64,000 bases of DNA, taken from Neobacillus sp. DY30. Lineage in GTDB: Bacteria; Bacillota; Bacilli; Bacillales; Cytobacillaceae. The notes under the pieces are model-generated. The model made no database searches and was not told where the DNA came from. It was given only the letters and a program-made list of their open reading frames with translations. Shown in pieces: positions 18,092 through 28,298 of this stretch. Both the position numbers and the translations under genes were made by a program. The stretch lies in NCBI RefSeq assembly GCF_030123065.1, contig NZ_CP126093.1, positions 1,554,001-1,618,000 on the forward strand, given 5' to 3'. Within the stretch, counting starts at the first letter, position 1. Each line of letters opens with the position of its first letter.

Positions 18092-18103
18092 ACAAATAAG
18101 ATT

Positions 18104-18128
18104 AAGCCTTCAAACTGAAGGCTTTTTT
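18104..18128 (+). terminator. Terminator after spx
   Basis: AAGCCTTC (18104-18111) and GAAGGCTT (18117-18124), then a T-run. The remaining 18129-18389 is AT-rich and holds only the mecA promoter region. Confidence 0.88.
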
Positions 18129-18389
18129 GCACCCCTTTTGATTTGAGATTTCTGTGTCATTTTGTTACAATGTAAGGAATATCTAATTAATAGGCAAATT
18201 AATGGTTTTTGCAATTACAGGTAAATTTATTTCCCAAATTAATACTTTTGTCATAAAATGAAAAGTACAAGGATTATATTCTTTTTACAATACAATAATA
18301 GATCCTTTCTACTTGGGTAATTGCTAAAAAGTATTGTCTGCCGGGGGTATTTTGTCCCTTCAATAAGGAAACGGAAGGGAGAGTTAACG

Positions 18390-19061
18390 ATGGAAATCGA
18401 ACGAATTAATGAGAATACAGTAAAGTTTTATATTTCTTATGGTGATATAGAAGAACGCGGCTTTGACCGTGAAGAAATTTGGTACAATCGGGAGCGAAGT
18501 GAGGAACTCTTCTGGGAAATGATGGATGAAGTACATCAAGAGGAAGAGTTTGTTGTCGAAGGTCCGCTGTGGATTCAAGTGCAGGCGTTAGAGAAAGGTT
18601 TAGAAATACTGGTAACAAAAGCACAGGTATCGAAAGATGGACAAAAGTTTGAGCTGCCAATACCAAATGATAAGTTAAAGGATTTACCTGTTGATGGTAA
18701 TATTGAAGGTATCTTGGATCAGCATTTCACTCCTGGACAACACGATGACGATGACCTTTTACTTGAAGAAGAGTCTTTAGAGTTCTTAATTGCTTTTAAA
18801 GATTTTGAAGATGTTATTATGTTGTCAAATCGTGGTGGACTCGATGATCTAATCACTGTATTGTACAATTTCGATAATAAATATTATATATATACTGAGT
18901 TTCCTGAAGATTTGTTTGAAGAGGACGAAATAGATGATATCCTAAGTATTTTGCTGGAATACGGTTATGAAACACAATTAACCATCCATCGAATTCAGGA
19001 GTATGGTAAGAAGATAATTGCTGAGAATGTTTTTGGCGAAATAAGAAAACATTTTAAATAA
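18390..19061 (+). CDS. mecA: Adaptor protein MecA
   Basis: Adaptor that delivers ComK and other substrates to ClpC-ClpP and promotes ClpC hexamer assembly. The 223-residue protein has the MEIERINENTVKFYISY N-terminal substrate-binding domain, an acidic linker (DDDDLLLEEE, about residues 113-122) and the C-terminal ClpC-binding domain. ATG 18390 is preceded by AAGGGAG at 7 nt; a longer frame lacks an RBS. A terminator separates it from cls. Confidence 0.96.
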   Translation: MEIERINENTVKFYISYGDIEERGFDREEIWYNRERSEELFWEMMDEVHQEEEFVVEGPLWIQVQALEKGLEILVTKAQVSKDGQKFELPIPNDKLKDLPVDGNIEGILDQHFTPGQHDDDDLLLEEESLEFLIAFKDFEDVIMLSNRGGLDDLITVLYNFDNKYYIYTEFPEDLFEEDEIDDILSILLEYGYETQLTIHRIQEYGKKIIAENVFGEIRKHFK

Positions 19062-19065
19062 ACGT

Positions 19066-19097
19066 ACCGATTTCGATTATTGAAATCGGTATTTTTT
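19066..19097 (+). terminator. Terminator after mecA
   Basis: ACCGATTTC (19066-19074) and GAAATCGGT (19082-19090) with a trailing T-run. Confidence 0.9.
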
Positions 19098-19125
19098 ACA
19101 TAGGTTTAAAATCTTTTTGAGGGTG

Positions 19126-20643
19126 ATGAAACTGAAAAACACAGTAAGGGTTGTATTGTTTGTCCTGGTTCTATCCATACTTATGTTTTTCTTTAAGGTG
19201 TACTTACAGGTTGGAATATTTGGTTTTTTGAGCCTTTTAATAACGCTGTCTGTTATTTTTATAGGATTCGTAATATTTTTAGAGAATCGACATCCGACAC
19301 AAACAATTACTTGGCTTGTTGTTTTAGGAAGCTTTCCGCTAGTGGGTTTCTTTTTCTATCTACTTTTCGGGAGGAATTACCGTAAGAAGAAAATGTATCG
19401 TAAAAAATACTTTCTTGATAAACAAGCATTCTTGACCGTAGAGGGTGAAAATGACCCGCGAAGTGAAGAAAAATTGGAATTAATGGCCGAGCACCAAGCA
19501 AGGCTATTTACTTTGGCGCAAAAATTGGGTAACAGTCCGATTTCCTTTGATACAGCCACGAAGGTATTAACGAACGGGGAGGAAACTTTTCGTCACATTC
19601 TTGAGCAATTGAATAGAGCCAAACATCATATACATATGGAATATTATATTGTTAGAGATGATGAAATTGGACAAGAAATAAAGAAAATTCTTATAGAAAA
19701 AGCTGCACAGGGGGTAAAGGTACGATTCTTATATGATGCAGTAGGTTCTTGGAGATTATCAAAAAAATATATTAATGATCTTAAGAATGCAGGGATAGAG
19801 ATAGTTGGTTTCGGACCAGTTAAGCTGCCATTTTTAAATAATAAATTTAATTTCAGAAATCACAGGAAAATTATTGTCATTGATGGAATGATTGGGTTTG
19901 TAGGCGGGCTAAATATTGGAGATGAATACCTTGGAAGGAGTGACACTTATGGTTTTTGGCGGGACACCCACTTAATGCTGCGTGGGGAAGCTGTAAGGTC
20001 ACTGCAGTTAATCTTTTTACAAGATTGGTATTACATGACCAACCACAGCTTCTTAACAGCAGAATATTTGTCACCACAAATCGATGAAGAAAATCATGGA
20101 GGCGTTCAATTAATTGCCGGCGGTCCCGATAATGAATGGAGTGTTATTAAGAATATCTTTTTTTCCATGATTACTTCTGCAAAGGAATCTGTCTGGATTG
20201 CCTCACCATACTTTATCCCTGATGAAGATATATTCTCAGCGATTAAAGTGGCTGCTCTTAGCGGAATCGATGTAAGATTGCTTGTTCCTAACCGTCCAGA
20301 TAAACGGATTGTCTTTCATGCTTCAAGATCCTACTTCCCTGAGCTGTTGGAAGCTGGTGTTAAGGTCTATGAATATGAACGCGGGTTCATGCATAGTAAA
20401 ATCGTGATTGTTGATCATGAGCTTGCTTCCATTGGAACCTCTAATATGGATATGCGTAGTTTTCATTTGAATTTTGAGGTAAATGCCTTTTTATTTCGAA
20501 CAAAAAGTACTCAAAAACTAGTTGCAGAGTATATTAATGATCTAGAATATGCGAACCAGCTAGAATTAACATCTTTTGGAAAGAGACATATAGGGCTAAG
20601 ATTAATTGAGTCGACAGCAAGGCTGCTATCACCGCTGCTTTAA
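19126..20643 (+). CDS. cls: Cardiolipin synthase (PLD superfamily)
   Basis: Membrane enzyme joining two phosphatidylglycerols into cardiolipin. About 505 residues: two N-terminal membrane segments (about 5-27 and 35-58), then two PLD domains with HKD motifs, HRKIIVIDG near residue 245 and HSKIVIVDH near residue 422. The start is ambiguous: ATG 19126 is only 2-3 nt after GAGGGTG, an earlier TTG (19117) has no RBS, and a later CTG is possible. In B. subtilis cls genes are elsewhere; here the gene sits between mecA and coiA. Confidence 0.93.
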   Translation: MKLKNTVRVVLFVLVLSILMFFFKVYLQVGIFGFLSLLITLSVIFIGFVIFLENRHPTQTITWLVVLGSFPLVGFFFYLLFGRNYRKKKMYRKKYFLDKQAFLTVEGENDPRSEEKLELMAEHQARLFTLAQKLGNSPISFDTATKVLTNGEETFRHILEQLNRAKHHIHMEYYIVRDDEIGQEIKKILIEKAAQGVKVRFLYDAVGSWRLSKKYINDLKNAGIEIVGFGPVKLPFLNNKFNFRNHRKIIVIDGMIGFVGGLNIGDEYLGRSDTYGFWRDTHLMLRGEAVRSLQLIFLQDWYYMTNHSFLTAEYLSPQIDEENHGGVQLIAGGPDNEWSVIKNIFFSMITSAKESVWIASPYFIPDEDIFSAIKVAALSGIDVRLLVPNRPDKRIVFHASRSYFPELLEAGVKVYEYERGFMHSKIVIVDHELASIGTSNMDMRSFHLNFEVNAFLFRTKSTQKLVAEYINDLEYANQLELTSFGKRHIGLRLIESTARLLSPLL

Positions 20644-20648
20644 GTTCA

Positions 20649-20674
20649 CAAACTCGTCATAATGGCGGGTTTTC
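20649..20674 (+). terminator. Weak terminator after cls
   Basis: AACTCGTC and GGCGGGTT pair with G-U wobbles around ATAAT, followed by a T-rich tract. Confidence 0.55.
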
Positions 20675-20741
20675 TTTTTATTTTAAAAAGGATTTCTTTA
20701 TGGATAACACGAATCTAGATAGAAAAGGAGGTAGATAACCA

Positions 20742-21938
20742 TTGCTTACAGCACAAACAAAATCAGGTACGATTTTAAACTTAGGTAAGGAATATAACAA
20801 GGAGAATCTTGCGGACATTCGCAGTAAAGAGGTATTTTTCTGTCCAGCATGTGGAGAGCGTGTCTCTCTTAAATTGGGGACACAGAGAATTAACCACTTT
20901 GCCCATAGAAGTGGAACGGTTTGCAGGGATTTTTATGAAAATGAAACGATATATCATATGAAAGGAAAACTTCAACTTTATCAGTGGCTCGTCTGGCAAG
21001 GAATTCCTGCAGAATTGGAATTTTATGATCCTATTATTAAACAGCGCCCTGATATCGTTTTCCGATATGGTGAAGAAAAATACGCATTGGAATACCAGTG
21101 TTCGCCTATTTCAGAAGAAATATTTATCAAGCGAACAGAGGTCTATTACCAACAGAATTATAATCCTCTCTGGATCATAGGGAGTAAACATATAAAAGCA
21201 AAAAGGAATAACATCTTCTCTTTGTCAAACTTTGTTTATTCTTTTTTGAGAAAAACCAAGGACAATCAATTGATGCTTCCTTCATACTGCCCCGAAGAAA
21301 AGCAATTTAAAATCCTCAGTTCTGTCCGTCCTTATTCCACAAAAAATGCAACCGCAAATATCACCCATCATTTAATCGATAAAACTGAAATTGAAGAACT
21401 GCTAGCACCGCAAATAATCCATTATTTTAACTTTTTTAAATGGTCTTTGGAAATGGAGAAATTTATGCTGAACTGGTCGCTCCATCCCAATCCAGAGCTA
21501 AATCGATTTCTTCGCGAGATTTATGTGAATAACCTCAACTTATATTTACTCCCTCCAGAAATCGGTATACCTAGCCGGCGATCCTTATTCATTCAAACAC
21601 CTGCGTTTATATGGCAAACCTATTTTTACTTAGATGTTTTACAGAATAAAATCCCTAAAGAACTTATTGATTTGAAGGAAGTTGAAAGACATTTCAACAA
21701 GAGAATATTGAAAAACGAAATTATCATAAGGAGGGTCCCCCAACTTAAGAATGAAAAATCTTTTCATGCAGTGAAGGAATATTTGTTTCAATTAGAGAAA
21801 CTTGGAATCGTTATAAAAAGAAGTGAGACAGTTTTTCAGCTTCGGAGTAGAATCTCCATCCCAAAATCAAATCGGGAAAAGGAAGAACGCAGGAAAGAAT
21901 TTTACCAAAAATATGGGTCCCTCCTTGAGAAAATATAA
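20742..21938 (+). CDS. coiA: Competence protein CoiA
   Basis: Nuclease-like protein needed for processing DNA taken up during transformation and expressed under ComK in B. subtilis. The 398-residue protein has an N-terminal zinc-finger-like module (FFCPACGERV, then HFAH and a further Cys, about residues 33-65) and a restriction-endonuclease-type core (PDIVFRYGEEKYALEYQCS, near residue 105), with D, E and Q-x-S residues in the expected order. The start is TTG 20742, after AAAAGGAGGT (20724-20733). It precedes pepF, as in B. subtilis. Confidence 0.93.
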   Translation: MLTAQTKSGTILNLGKEYNKENLADIRSKEVFFCPACGERVSLKLGTQRINHFAHRSGTVCRDFYENETIYHMKGKLQLYQWLVWQGIPAELEFYDPIIKQRPDIVFRYGEEKYALEYQCSPISEEIFIKRTEVYYQQNYNPLWIIGSKHIKAKRNNIFSLSNFVYSFLRKTKDNQLMLPSYCPEEKQFKILSSVRPYSTKNATANITHHLIDKTEIEELLAPQIIHYFNFFKWSLEMEKFMLNWSLHPNPELNRFLREIYVNNLNLYLLPPEIGIPSRRSLFIQTPAFIWQTYFYLDVLQNKIPKELIDLKEVERHFNKRILKNEIIIRRVPQLKNEKSFHAVKEYLFQLEKLGIVIKRSETVFQLRSRISIPKSNREKEERRKEFYQKYGSLLEKI

Positions 21939-22070
21939 ATGAAAAATAACTTTAGGGCATAATATAATGGGTAAAACTAAAAAAAATAAAGGAATAATAA
22001 TAAAAAAGGAGAATATTAACAGGGTAAAATTTTTTCGTAGTCCGAATAATTTTTGAATGGAGGATGAAAT

Positions 22071-23888
22071 ATGGCAAACGAAGCTGCGGTAAAGGCGTTG
22101 CCTTCTAGAAGTGAAGTACCTGTTGAAGATACATGGAGATTGGAAGATATCTTTGCTGACGATAAAGAGTGGGAAAATGAATTTCAAGAAGTAAAGAGCC
22201 AAATATCGGGGATTAAAGAGTTTGAAGGGAAACTGGGAGAGAGTGCTGATACTCTTTATAATGCTCTCCAATTTCAAGATAAGCTGCTCGAAAGAATTGG
22301 AAAGCTTTATACATATGCCCATATGCGTTATGACCAGGACACAACCAATTCCTTTTATCAGGGATTAGATGACAGGATGAAAAATTTGTATTCACAAGCG
22401 GGCAGTCAATTAGCCTTTATAGTTCCTGAAATTTTATCACTTGATGAAAATAAGGTAAATGGATTTATCAATGAAAAACCGGAACTAAAACTTTATGAGC
22501 ATGCGATTGAGGAAATTAATCTTCAGCGGCCGCACGTTTTGTCAGCAGAGATGGAAGCGATGTTAGCGGAAGCTGGTGAAGTAATGGATGCTTCTAGTAA
22601 CACTTTCGGAATGTTAAATAATGCAGATTTAAAGTTCCCATCCGTAAAAGATGAAAGTGGTCAGGAGGTAGAAATTACCCATGGCCGTTATATCCGTTTT
22701 CTAGAAAGTGCCGACCAAAGAGTACGCCATGATGCCTTTAAAGCTGTTTACGACACTTATGGAAAGTTCCGTAATACCTTCGCAAGTACAATTAGCGGGA
22801 ATGTGAAAAAGGATAATTTTAATGCGAGAATTAGAAAATATGATTCTGCCAGGCATGCGGCACTTTCGGCCAATAATATTCCTGAAAGCGTGTATGACAA
22901 TTTAGTCAACACGGTAAACGATCATTTACACTTATTGCACCGTTACGTTAAACTTAGAAAAAAAGTTTTAGGGGTAGACGAACTGCATATGTATGATCTC
23001 TACACTCCTCTTGTAAAAGATGTAAAAATGGAAATTCCTTATAAACAAGCAGAGGAGCTTGTGATAAAAGGGCTTGCTCCATTGGGGGAGGAATATTCAC
23101 AAATTCTAAAAGAGGGATTTGAAAACCGCTGGGTAGATGTTCACGAAAATAAAGGAAAGCGAAGTGGCGCTTATTCTTCAGGAGCATATGGAACAAATCC
23201 TTATATTCTTATGAATTGGCAGGATAATGTGAATAACTTATTTACCTTGGCTCATGAGTTTGGCCATTCTGTCCATAGCTACTATACTAGAAAGAACCAG
23301 CCATATCCTTACGGAAACTATTCTATTTTTGTTGCAGAGGTGGCTTCAACCTGTAACGAAGCCTTATTAAATGATTATTTACTAAAAACAATTGATGATG
23401 AGCAAAAACGAATCTATTTATTAAATCATTATTTAGAAGGTTTTAGAGGCACTGTATTTCGTCAAACGATGTTTGCTGAATATGAGCATTTAATTCACCA
23501 GAAGGCTCAAAATAATGAGGCCTTAACAGCAGATTCATTAACCGCTGAATATTATGCTTTGAATAAGAAGTATTTCGGTGAAGAGGATATAGTAATTGAT
23601 GAGGAAATCGGCTTAGAATGGGCGAGAATTCCACATTTCTATTACAATTATTACGTATATCAATATGCTACTGGCTTTAGTGCAGCAACAGCATTAAGCA
23701 AGCAGATTCTAGATGAAGGAGAGCCAGCGGTTAAACGTTATATTGATTTCTTAAGCGCAGGAAGCTCTGACTACCCAATTGAAGTACTAAAGAAAGCAGG
23801 AGTAGACATGACAAGCGCCGACCCAATCAGAGACGCATGTAAAGTCTTCGAAGAAAAATTAAATGAATTAGAACAGTTATTATCATAA
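22071..23888 (+). CDS. pepF: Oligoendopeptidase F (M3B family)
   Basis: Cytosolic zinc metallopeptidase cleaving short peptides; implicated in peptide pheromone turnover in Bacillus. The 605-residue protein is full length, with the catalytic HEFGH motif near residue 395 and a downstream Glu in VAEVAST. ATG 22071 follows TGGAGG at good spacing. It is downstream of coiA but has its own leader of about 130 nt. Confidence 0.96.
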   Translation: MANEAAVKALPSRSEVPVEDTWRLEDIFADDKEWENEFQEVKSQISGIKEFEGKLGESADTLYNALQFQDKLLERIGKLYTYAHMRYDQDTTNSFYQGLDDRMKNLYSQAGSQLAFIVPEILSLDENKVNGFINEKPELKLYEHAIEEINLQRPHVLSAEMEAMLAEAGEVMDASSNTFGMLNNADLKFPSVKDESGQEVEITHGRYIRFLESADQRVRHDAFKAVYDTYGKFRNTFASTISGNVKKDNFNARIRKYDSARHAALSANNIPESVYDNLVNTVNDHLHLLHRYVKLRKKVLGVDELHMYDLYTPLVKDVKMEIPYKQAEELVIKGLAPLGEEYSQILKEGFENRWVDVHENKGKRSGAYSSGAYGTNPYILMNWQDNVNNLFTLAHEFGHSVHSYYTRKNQPYPYGNYSIFVAEVASTCNEALLNDYLLKTIDDEQKRIYLLNHYLEGFRGTVFRQTMFAEYEHLIHQKAQNNEALTADSLTAEYYALNKKYFGEEDIVIDEEIGLEWARIPHFYYNYYVYQYATGFSAATALSKQILDEGEPAVKRYIDFLSAGSSDYPIEVLKKAGVDMTSADPIRDACKVFEEKLNELEQLLS

Positions 23889-23922
23889 CAAGCTAAGGGA
23901 GAGTACAATGGGTACCCTCCCT

Positions 23923-24096
23923 TTAAAATCCTTTAAATCTTTTTCTATCATTCAGGTAAAAAAGAAACATAAAAATTCCAATAAAAAAAATTGGAATACT
24001 AATAATCAAAGGAAAGATCTTCATTAACGCAAGAATATGGAGAGAAAATCCGAAAAAAATAAAAAGAACCATCAAAATAACGGGTAAATTCTTCAT
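23923..24096 (-). CDS. yizD: YizD-like small membrane protein
   Basis: A 57-residue, very hydrophobic protein with two predicted membrane segments (about residues 4-24 and 28-47) and a basic tail ending DRKRFKGF. ATG 24094-24096 is preceded on the minus strand by AAAGGTGG with 7-nt spacing. Position between pepF and spxH matches B. subtilis yizD; sequence similarity is presumed from place, size and hydropathy only. Its stop codon lies next to an inverted repeat (23895-23924) after pepF. Confidence 0.62.
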   Translation of the reverse strand: MKNLPVILMVLFIFFGFSLHILALMKIFPLIISIPIFFIGIFMFLFYLNDRKRFKGF

Positions 24097-24325
24097 TCGT
24101 CATGCCACCTTTTATTTGAGGTTACTGTAATCCGCTAGTTATAGTGTATTGTCCGAAAAAGAATAATATGATATTTTGACAATTATGTGAAATAAAGCAC
24201 AATCGCATTGTCAACGGGTCCAGTCACATGGTATATTCTATACGTGAAGTTAATCACAACAAACATATACCCCTTTGTTTGACCGTGAAAAATTTCTCCC
24301 ATCCCCTTTGTTCGTATTAATAGAA

Positions 24326-24360
24326 AAAGACCTTGCAGTGAAAACTGCAAGGTCTTTTCA
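24326..24360 (-). terminator. Terminator after spxH operon
   Basis: AAAAGACCTTGCAGT and ACTGCAAGGTCTTTT form a 15-bp perfect stem with a GAAA loop; A- and T-runs on both sides allow use in either direction. Nothing else is visible in 24097-24325. Confidence 0.9.
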
Positions 24361-24373
24361 TTTTTTTTTATGC

Positions 24374-25240
24374 CTAATCTTCTACATACCGCCAAAAAGT
24401 CCCATATTTAGCTGGCATTTGTTCAACCTTTTGAAGTAAAAGCAGTTTTTTCATTTCTCGTTCAACCTGAGAAATAGACATGTTGTAAACGACGGCGATT
24501 TCCTTGGAAGCCACAAACTTAAAATACTTCAAAAATGACTCTAATGGCGGCGGCTGATTTTTTACTGGCTGCTCAGAAAGCATTTCTTCAAGAATTTGAA
24601 CATAGACTTCATACGGGTAAGAACCAGTAATTTTAATTCCTTCATCTTCGGCATTCTCATTAAAAAATACAAGGGTGGGGATTTCTTGTACCTCCATTTC
24701 GGCAGTGATTTTTAAATCACACTGAAATGCTTTTGCCGCACTTTCGGAATGGAAATCAGAAATGAATTCCTCGACATCCAATCCTGCACTCGTTGCGCAG
24801 GATTTTAGAACCTCAAAATGGGAGATGTTTTGTTTATCAATAAAAAGTTTTTCTTGTACCTTGCGAAGAAACCGTATGCCTGCTCGTCTGCCTTGCAGTT
24901 CTGCTGCCTTTATTGCAACAGAAGCAATATACGGGGAAGCTACCGGATCTTCTAGCCAAAGGCTCCCATCACAGGACATTCCTGATCTGCTTGCTGTCTT
25001 TTCCCATAATTCTGCAATCACTTCGTAATTTTTCTTTTTGCTAACATTTAAGTTTGCAATATTTCCACTTAGAACATGTTTAATGGAAAAGTAGCGTCCA
25101 TATTCAATGTGCAGCTTTTTTAGGATCGGCTCGAGTGCCCAACACTCTGGGCATAAAGGATCAATGAACATATATATTTCGAGTGGCTTCTTGTCATAAT
25201 TGTAGACTTGCTGCTTTGACGTGAACCAAGGGTTACTCAC
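24374..25240 (-). CDS. spxH: ClpXP adaptor SpxH (YjbH)
   Basis: DsbA-like thioredoxin-fold adaptor that presents Spx to ClpXP for degradation. The 288-residue protein has a CPEC motif (C30, C33) in the thioredoxin-like domain, the EIPTLVFF cis-Pro region, and a C-terminal winged-helix-like segment. It overlaps the upstream globin gene by 4 bp, so the pair is translationally coupled. Spx is encoded about 6.3 kb away. A strong terminator follows. Confidence 0.94.
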   Translation of the reverse strand: MSNPWFTSKQQVYNYDKKPLEIYMFIDPLCPECWALEPILKKLHIEYGRYFSIKHVLSGNIANLNVSKKKNYEVIAELWEKTASRSGMSCDGSLWLEDPVASPYIASVAIKAAELQGRRAGIRFLRKVQEKLFIDKQNISHFEVLKSCATSAGLDVEEFISDFHSESAAKAFQCDLKITAEMEVQEIPTLVFFNENAEDEGIKITGSYPYEVYVQILEEMLSEQPVKNQPPPLESFLKYFKFVASKEIAVVYNMSISQVEREMKKLLLLQKVEQMPAKYGTFWRYVED

Positions 25241-25644
25241 GAATTTTCACCTGTTATCTCATAGTCATCTGGCTTATTTATCATGTGTTGAGCAGTAAGA
25301 TAGAGCCTTGAATAAAATTCATCCCTTATCGGACCCTTTAATCCAGTCTTGTCCATCGCTAGTTTCATACACGATAACCAAGCTTTTGCACGGATAGGAG
25401 TTATGGGAAAAGGCAAATGTCGTGCACGCATCATCGGATGACCATGCTCTTCAGTATACAACGGTGGTCCCCCCAAATATTGTGTTAAGAATTGCTTTTG
25501 TTTACGGGCAATTTCGGAAAATTCATTCGGAAAGATTGGTGCAAGATCAGGATGTTGTGCAACTAGACCATAGAAAGTATTCACTAGGCGTTGTAAGGCT
25601 TCTTCGCCAATGGCTTCATATGGAGTAGGCTTTTTCTCATTCAT
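25237..25644 (-). CDS. yjbI: Truncated hemoglobin (group II, YjbI)
   Basis: Haem protein of the 2-on-2 globin family, 135 residues. The E-helix and following [18 protein letters not shown] region with the proximal His of group II globins is intact, as is the conserved Trp in AWLSCM. It is cotranscribed with spxH (ATGA-type overlap), the same pairing as yjbI-yjbH in B. subtilis, suggesting a link between NO or oxidative stress and Spx turnover. AAAGGAG precedes the ATG. Confidence 0.94.
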   Translation of the reverse strand: MNEKKPTPYEAIGEEALQRLVNTFYGLVAQHPDLAPIFPNEFSEIARKQKQFLTQYLGGPPLYTEEHGHPMMRARHLPFPITPIRAKAWLSCMKLAMDKTGLKGPIRDEFYSRLYLTAQHMINKPDDYEITGENS

Positions 25645-25715
25645 GTTGACAACTCCTTTAAATATGTTTGTATTATTATTTTATCAATGCATTTTTATTA
25701 TCTCAAATAAACCGC

Positions 25716-26288
25716 TTATATTTTTTGCTGGTAAAACCGAGCGATTTTATTGGGGGTTATTCGTAAAGGTATACTATATTGATTGAGCAGCTCCTTGAAA
25801 GCAGCTTGACCAAGTTGATAATCGTCCACTTCGTATTCTACCTCGTAGTCTTCAGTATTTAGATATGTGCTGTGATCTAATACTAACAGTCCATTCTTAT
25901 AAGGGAATTCAGCCCTATCTGTTGAAAGAGAGCCGAAATATACAATATCGGTAAATGATATATTGAGTTGTTCCAAACGCTTATGAATGAGCCCCTTAGG
26001 AAGTATTCCATTTTTGATCGCATCCAGGAATTCATTATTAGTTATATACTGTGTCGTTTCTAACAGACCAACGGCAGCTGGCTGCTTTAATGTCATTTCA
26101 TACTGCCCACTTTTTTCCCTGATCCTTAAAGCTGAACCTAACTCCTTTAATGAAAAACTGGGTGTATCAAAATAATGATTTGTTTGGCTGATGATTTGGT
26201 CTTCCTTTACTTTAAATTCCTTAAGCAGGTTTTCATACTCCACTTTTGTGAGTAGATTTTTAAATTCAATTTCAATAGTCTCTGACAT
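25716..26288 (-). CDS. yjbK: CYTH-domain protein YjbK (triphosphate-binding)
   Basis: A 190-residue protein of the CYTH superfamily, which binds or hydrolyses inorganic triphosphate or related compounds in a beta-barrel tunnel. The signature ExExK appears as IEIEFK near the N-terminus, and the alternating acidic/basic strands (RIREKSGQYEMTLKQP, EYEVEYEVDDY) are intact. It is divergent from yjbL. The physiological substrate is not known. Confidence 0.88.
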   Translation of the reverse strand: MSETIEIEFKNLLTKVEYENLLKEFKVKEDQIISQTNHYFDTPSFSLKELGSALRIREKSGQYEMTLKQPAAVGLLETTQYITNNEFLDAIKNGILPKGLIHKRLEQLNISFTDIVYFGSLSTDRAEFPYKNGLLVLDHSTYLNTEDYEVEYEVDDYQLGQAAFKELLNQYSIPLRITPNKIARFYQQKI

Positions 26289-26406
26289 CGTTAGTCCATC
26301 CCTTTCCTTTCATCCCCTTATTTTATCTTAGCATTTGACCGAACCGCAATTCTTGGGTGAAATGGATAGATTATGCTAAAATAGTAGGCAGGTGGAGGTA
26401 AAAATT

Positions 26407-26766
26407 ATGAATAAAAGAATATTAATTAGCAAGGCGAACATATCAAATAATAAATTACTATTACAAGCAAATGAGGCTATTACAGGATTAACACAAGCAG
26501 AACAAATTCTTGTTGATTCAAAGCAATTTTCCTTTGTTTACTTAATGGAGAATCAAGATGGGTATACATATATCGAGATTCCTGAATCAATTTGGCCATT
26601 ATTAAAAGAGACATTAACAAAACAATTACCGGTATGGCTTCACTTCGGTGAGGAAGAATTAGAGTTAACTAATTTTAATGAGGAATTAGTTGAAGTTATC
26701 AACAACATAAGAGGAAATAGCAACTATGGTGAAGAGATGGTCACAAAGGTAGAAGGGATATTTTAA
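26407..26766 (+). CDS. yjbL: YjbL-like protein of unknown function
   Basis: A 119-residue acidic soluble protein. ATG 26407 follows GTGGAGGT; an in-frame upstream GTG overlaps the RBS. It begins a tight four-gene run yjbL-relQ-nadK-yjbO, the same order as yjbL-yjbM-yjbN-yjbO in B. subtilis. No catalytic motif is visible. Confidence 0.82.
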   Translation: MNKRILISKANISNNKLLLQANEAITGLTQAEQILVDSKQFSFVYLMENQDGYTYIEIPESIWPLLKETLTKQLPVWLHFGEEELELTNFNEELVEVINNIRGNSNYGEEMVTKVEGIF

Positions 26767-26797
26767 ACATATAATAGTTTTTTATTGAGGTGGAATC

Positions 26798-27436
26798 ATG
26801 AAGCATTGGGACCAATTCTTAGCTCCATATAAACAAGCAGTTTCAGAGCTTAAAATAAAATTAAAGGGTATGAGAGGACAATTTGAGTTAGACTCCAGCC
26901 ATTCGCCTATTGAATTTGTGACTGGACGAGTCAAGCCAATTGCAAGTATTCTTGATAAGGCTAATCAAAAAGGGATTCCACTAGATAAATTGGAAGAGGA
27001 ATTGCAGGACATTGCCGGTATGCGTATCATGTGTCAATTCGTGGATGATATTCACCATGTCGTAGGCTTATTAAGGAATAGAAATGACCTAGAAATTGTT
27101 GAGGAAAGGGATTATATTTCACATAAAAAAACGAGCGGATATCGTTCTTACCATGTTGTGATACGTTATCCGGTACAAACAATCCACGGGGAAAAGAAAA
27201 TACTAGCTGAAATTCAAATCAGGACATTAGCAATGAACTTCTGGGCCACAATAGAACACACGCTAAATTATAAATATAAAGGTATATTTCCAGCTGATAT
27301 TAAAATGCGGCTGCAAAGTGCTGCAGAGGCAGCGTTTCGACTTGATGAGGAAATGTCCTTGATTCGTGGTGAAATTCAAGAGGCGCAAGCATTTTTTACA
27401 AGAAATAAGGAGTTCAAACAAGAAGAGAAAAGCTGA
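26798..27436 (+). CDS. relQ: Small alarmone synthetase RelQ (SasB/YjbM)
   Basis: Makes (p)ppGpp from GTP/GDP and ATP; acts as a homotetramer in the cytosol. The 212-residue protein has only the synthetase domain: the RVKPIASILDK segment, DIAGMRI, the G-loop region SHKKTSGYRSYHV and EIQIRT. No HD hydrolase, TGS or ACT domains, as expected for the RelQ class. It lies between yjbL and nadK; AGGTGG precedes the ATG. Confidence 0.95.
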   Translation: MKHWDQFLAPYKQAVSELKIKLKGMRGQFELDSSHSPIEFVTGRVKPIASILDKANQKGIPLDKLEEELQDIAGMRIMCQFVDDIHHVVGLLRNRNDLEIVEERDYISHKKTSGYRSYHVVIRYPVQTIHGEKKILAEIQIRTLAMNFWATIEHTLNYKYKGIFPADIKMRLQSAAEAAFRLDEEMSLIRGEIQEAQAFFTRNKEFKQEEKS

Positions 27437-27476
27437 TATAGCATTGTAAGTATTTCATTACAAGGAGAAGACATTT

Positions 27477-28277
27477 ATGAAATTTGCGATTACATCTAAG
27501 GGAGATCAAAAATCGAATATCTTGATGCATAAAATGCGTACTTATTTACTCGATTTTGATCTTATCTACGATGAGGATCAACCGGATATTGTCGTTTCGA
27601 TTGGTGGAGATGGAACACTTTTATATGCTTTTCACCGATACAGCAGCCGCTTGGATAAAACAGCCTTTGTCGGAATACATACTGGCCATCTTGGCTTTTA
27701 TGCGGACTGGACACCTGATGAAATTGAAAAACTTGTAATTGCAATTGCCAAAACTCCATATCAGGTGGTCGAATATCCCTTAATAGAAGTAATCATTCGG
27801 TATCAGCATGCTGGAAAGGAATCTCGATATTTAGCCCTAAATGAATCTACTGTCAAAAGTATTGAGGGGACATTGGTTATGGATGTAGAAATTCGCGGAC
27901 AGCACTTTGAACGCTTTCGGGGTGATGGTCTATGTGTTTCCACGCCATCTGGCAGTACGGCATACAATAAAGCACTTGGCGGGGCAATTATCCATCCTTC
28001 TATATCAGCTTTGCAGGTTGCTGAAATGGCTTCGATTAATAACCGGGTTTTCCGTACAGTTGGCTCACCGCTAATTCTGCCATCACATCATACCTGTATG
28101 TTAAAACCGGTTAATCGTCCAGATTTTCAAGTAACCGTTGATCATCTTACTTTGCTTCATAAGGATGTAAAATCCATTCAATTCAGGGTTCCAGATGAAA
28201 AAATTCGCTTTGCCCGATTCCGTCCATTTCCTTTCTGGAAGAGGGTCCATGACTCCTTTATATCAGATTCGGATTAA
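27477..28277 (+). CDS. nadK: NAD kinase
   Basis: Phosphorylates NAD to NADP. The 266-residue protein has the GGDGT motif (about residues 43-47), the ALNESTV motif and the [14 protein letters not shown] loop. It follows relQ by 40 nt and precedes the pseudouridine synthase gene by 21 nt. This is the ppnK/nadF (yjbN) gene of B. subtilis synteny. Confidence 0.96.
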   Translation: MKFAITSKGDQKSNILMHKMRTYLLDFDLIYDEDQPDIVVSIGGDGTLLYAFHRYSSRLDKTAFVGIHTGHLGFYADWTPDEIEKLVIAIAKTPYQVVEYPLIEVIIRYQHAGKESRYLALNESTVKSIEGTLVMDVEIRGQHFERFRGDGLCVSTPSGSTAYNKALGGAIIHPSISALQVAEMASINNRVFRTVGSPLILPSHHTCMLKPVNRPDFQVTVDHLTLLHKDVKSIQFRVPDEKIRFARFRPFPFWKRVHDSFISDSD

Positions 28278-28298
28278 TCGTCACGCTGGAGGAGCAAC

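Noticed and set aside
21867..22322. Minus-strand 151-codon frame across the coiA-pepF gap
   Set aside because: Hydrophobic translation of AT-rich DNA opposite two real genes with no RBS.
24183..24395. 70-codon minus-strand frame after yizD
   Set aside because: Overlaps the spxH terminator and 3' end; no RBS or recognisable sequence.
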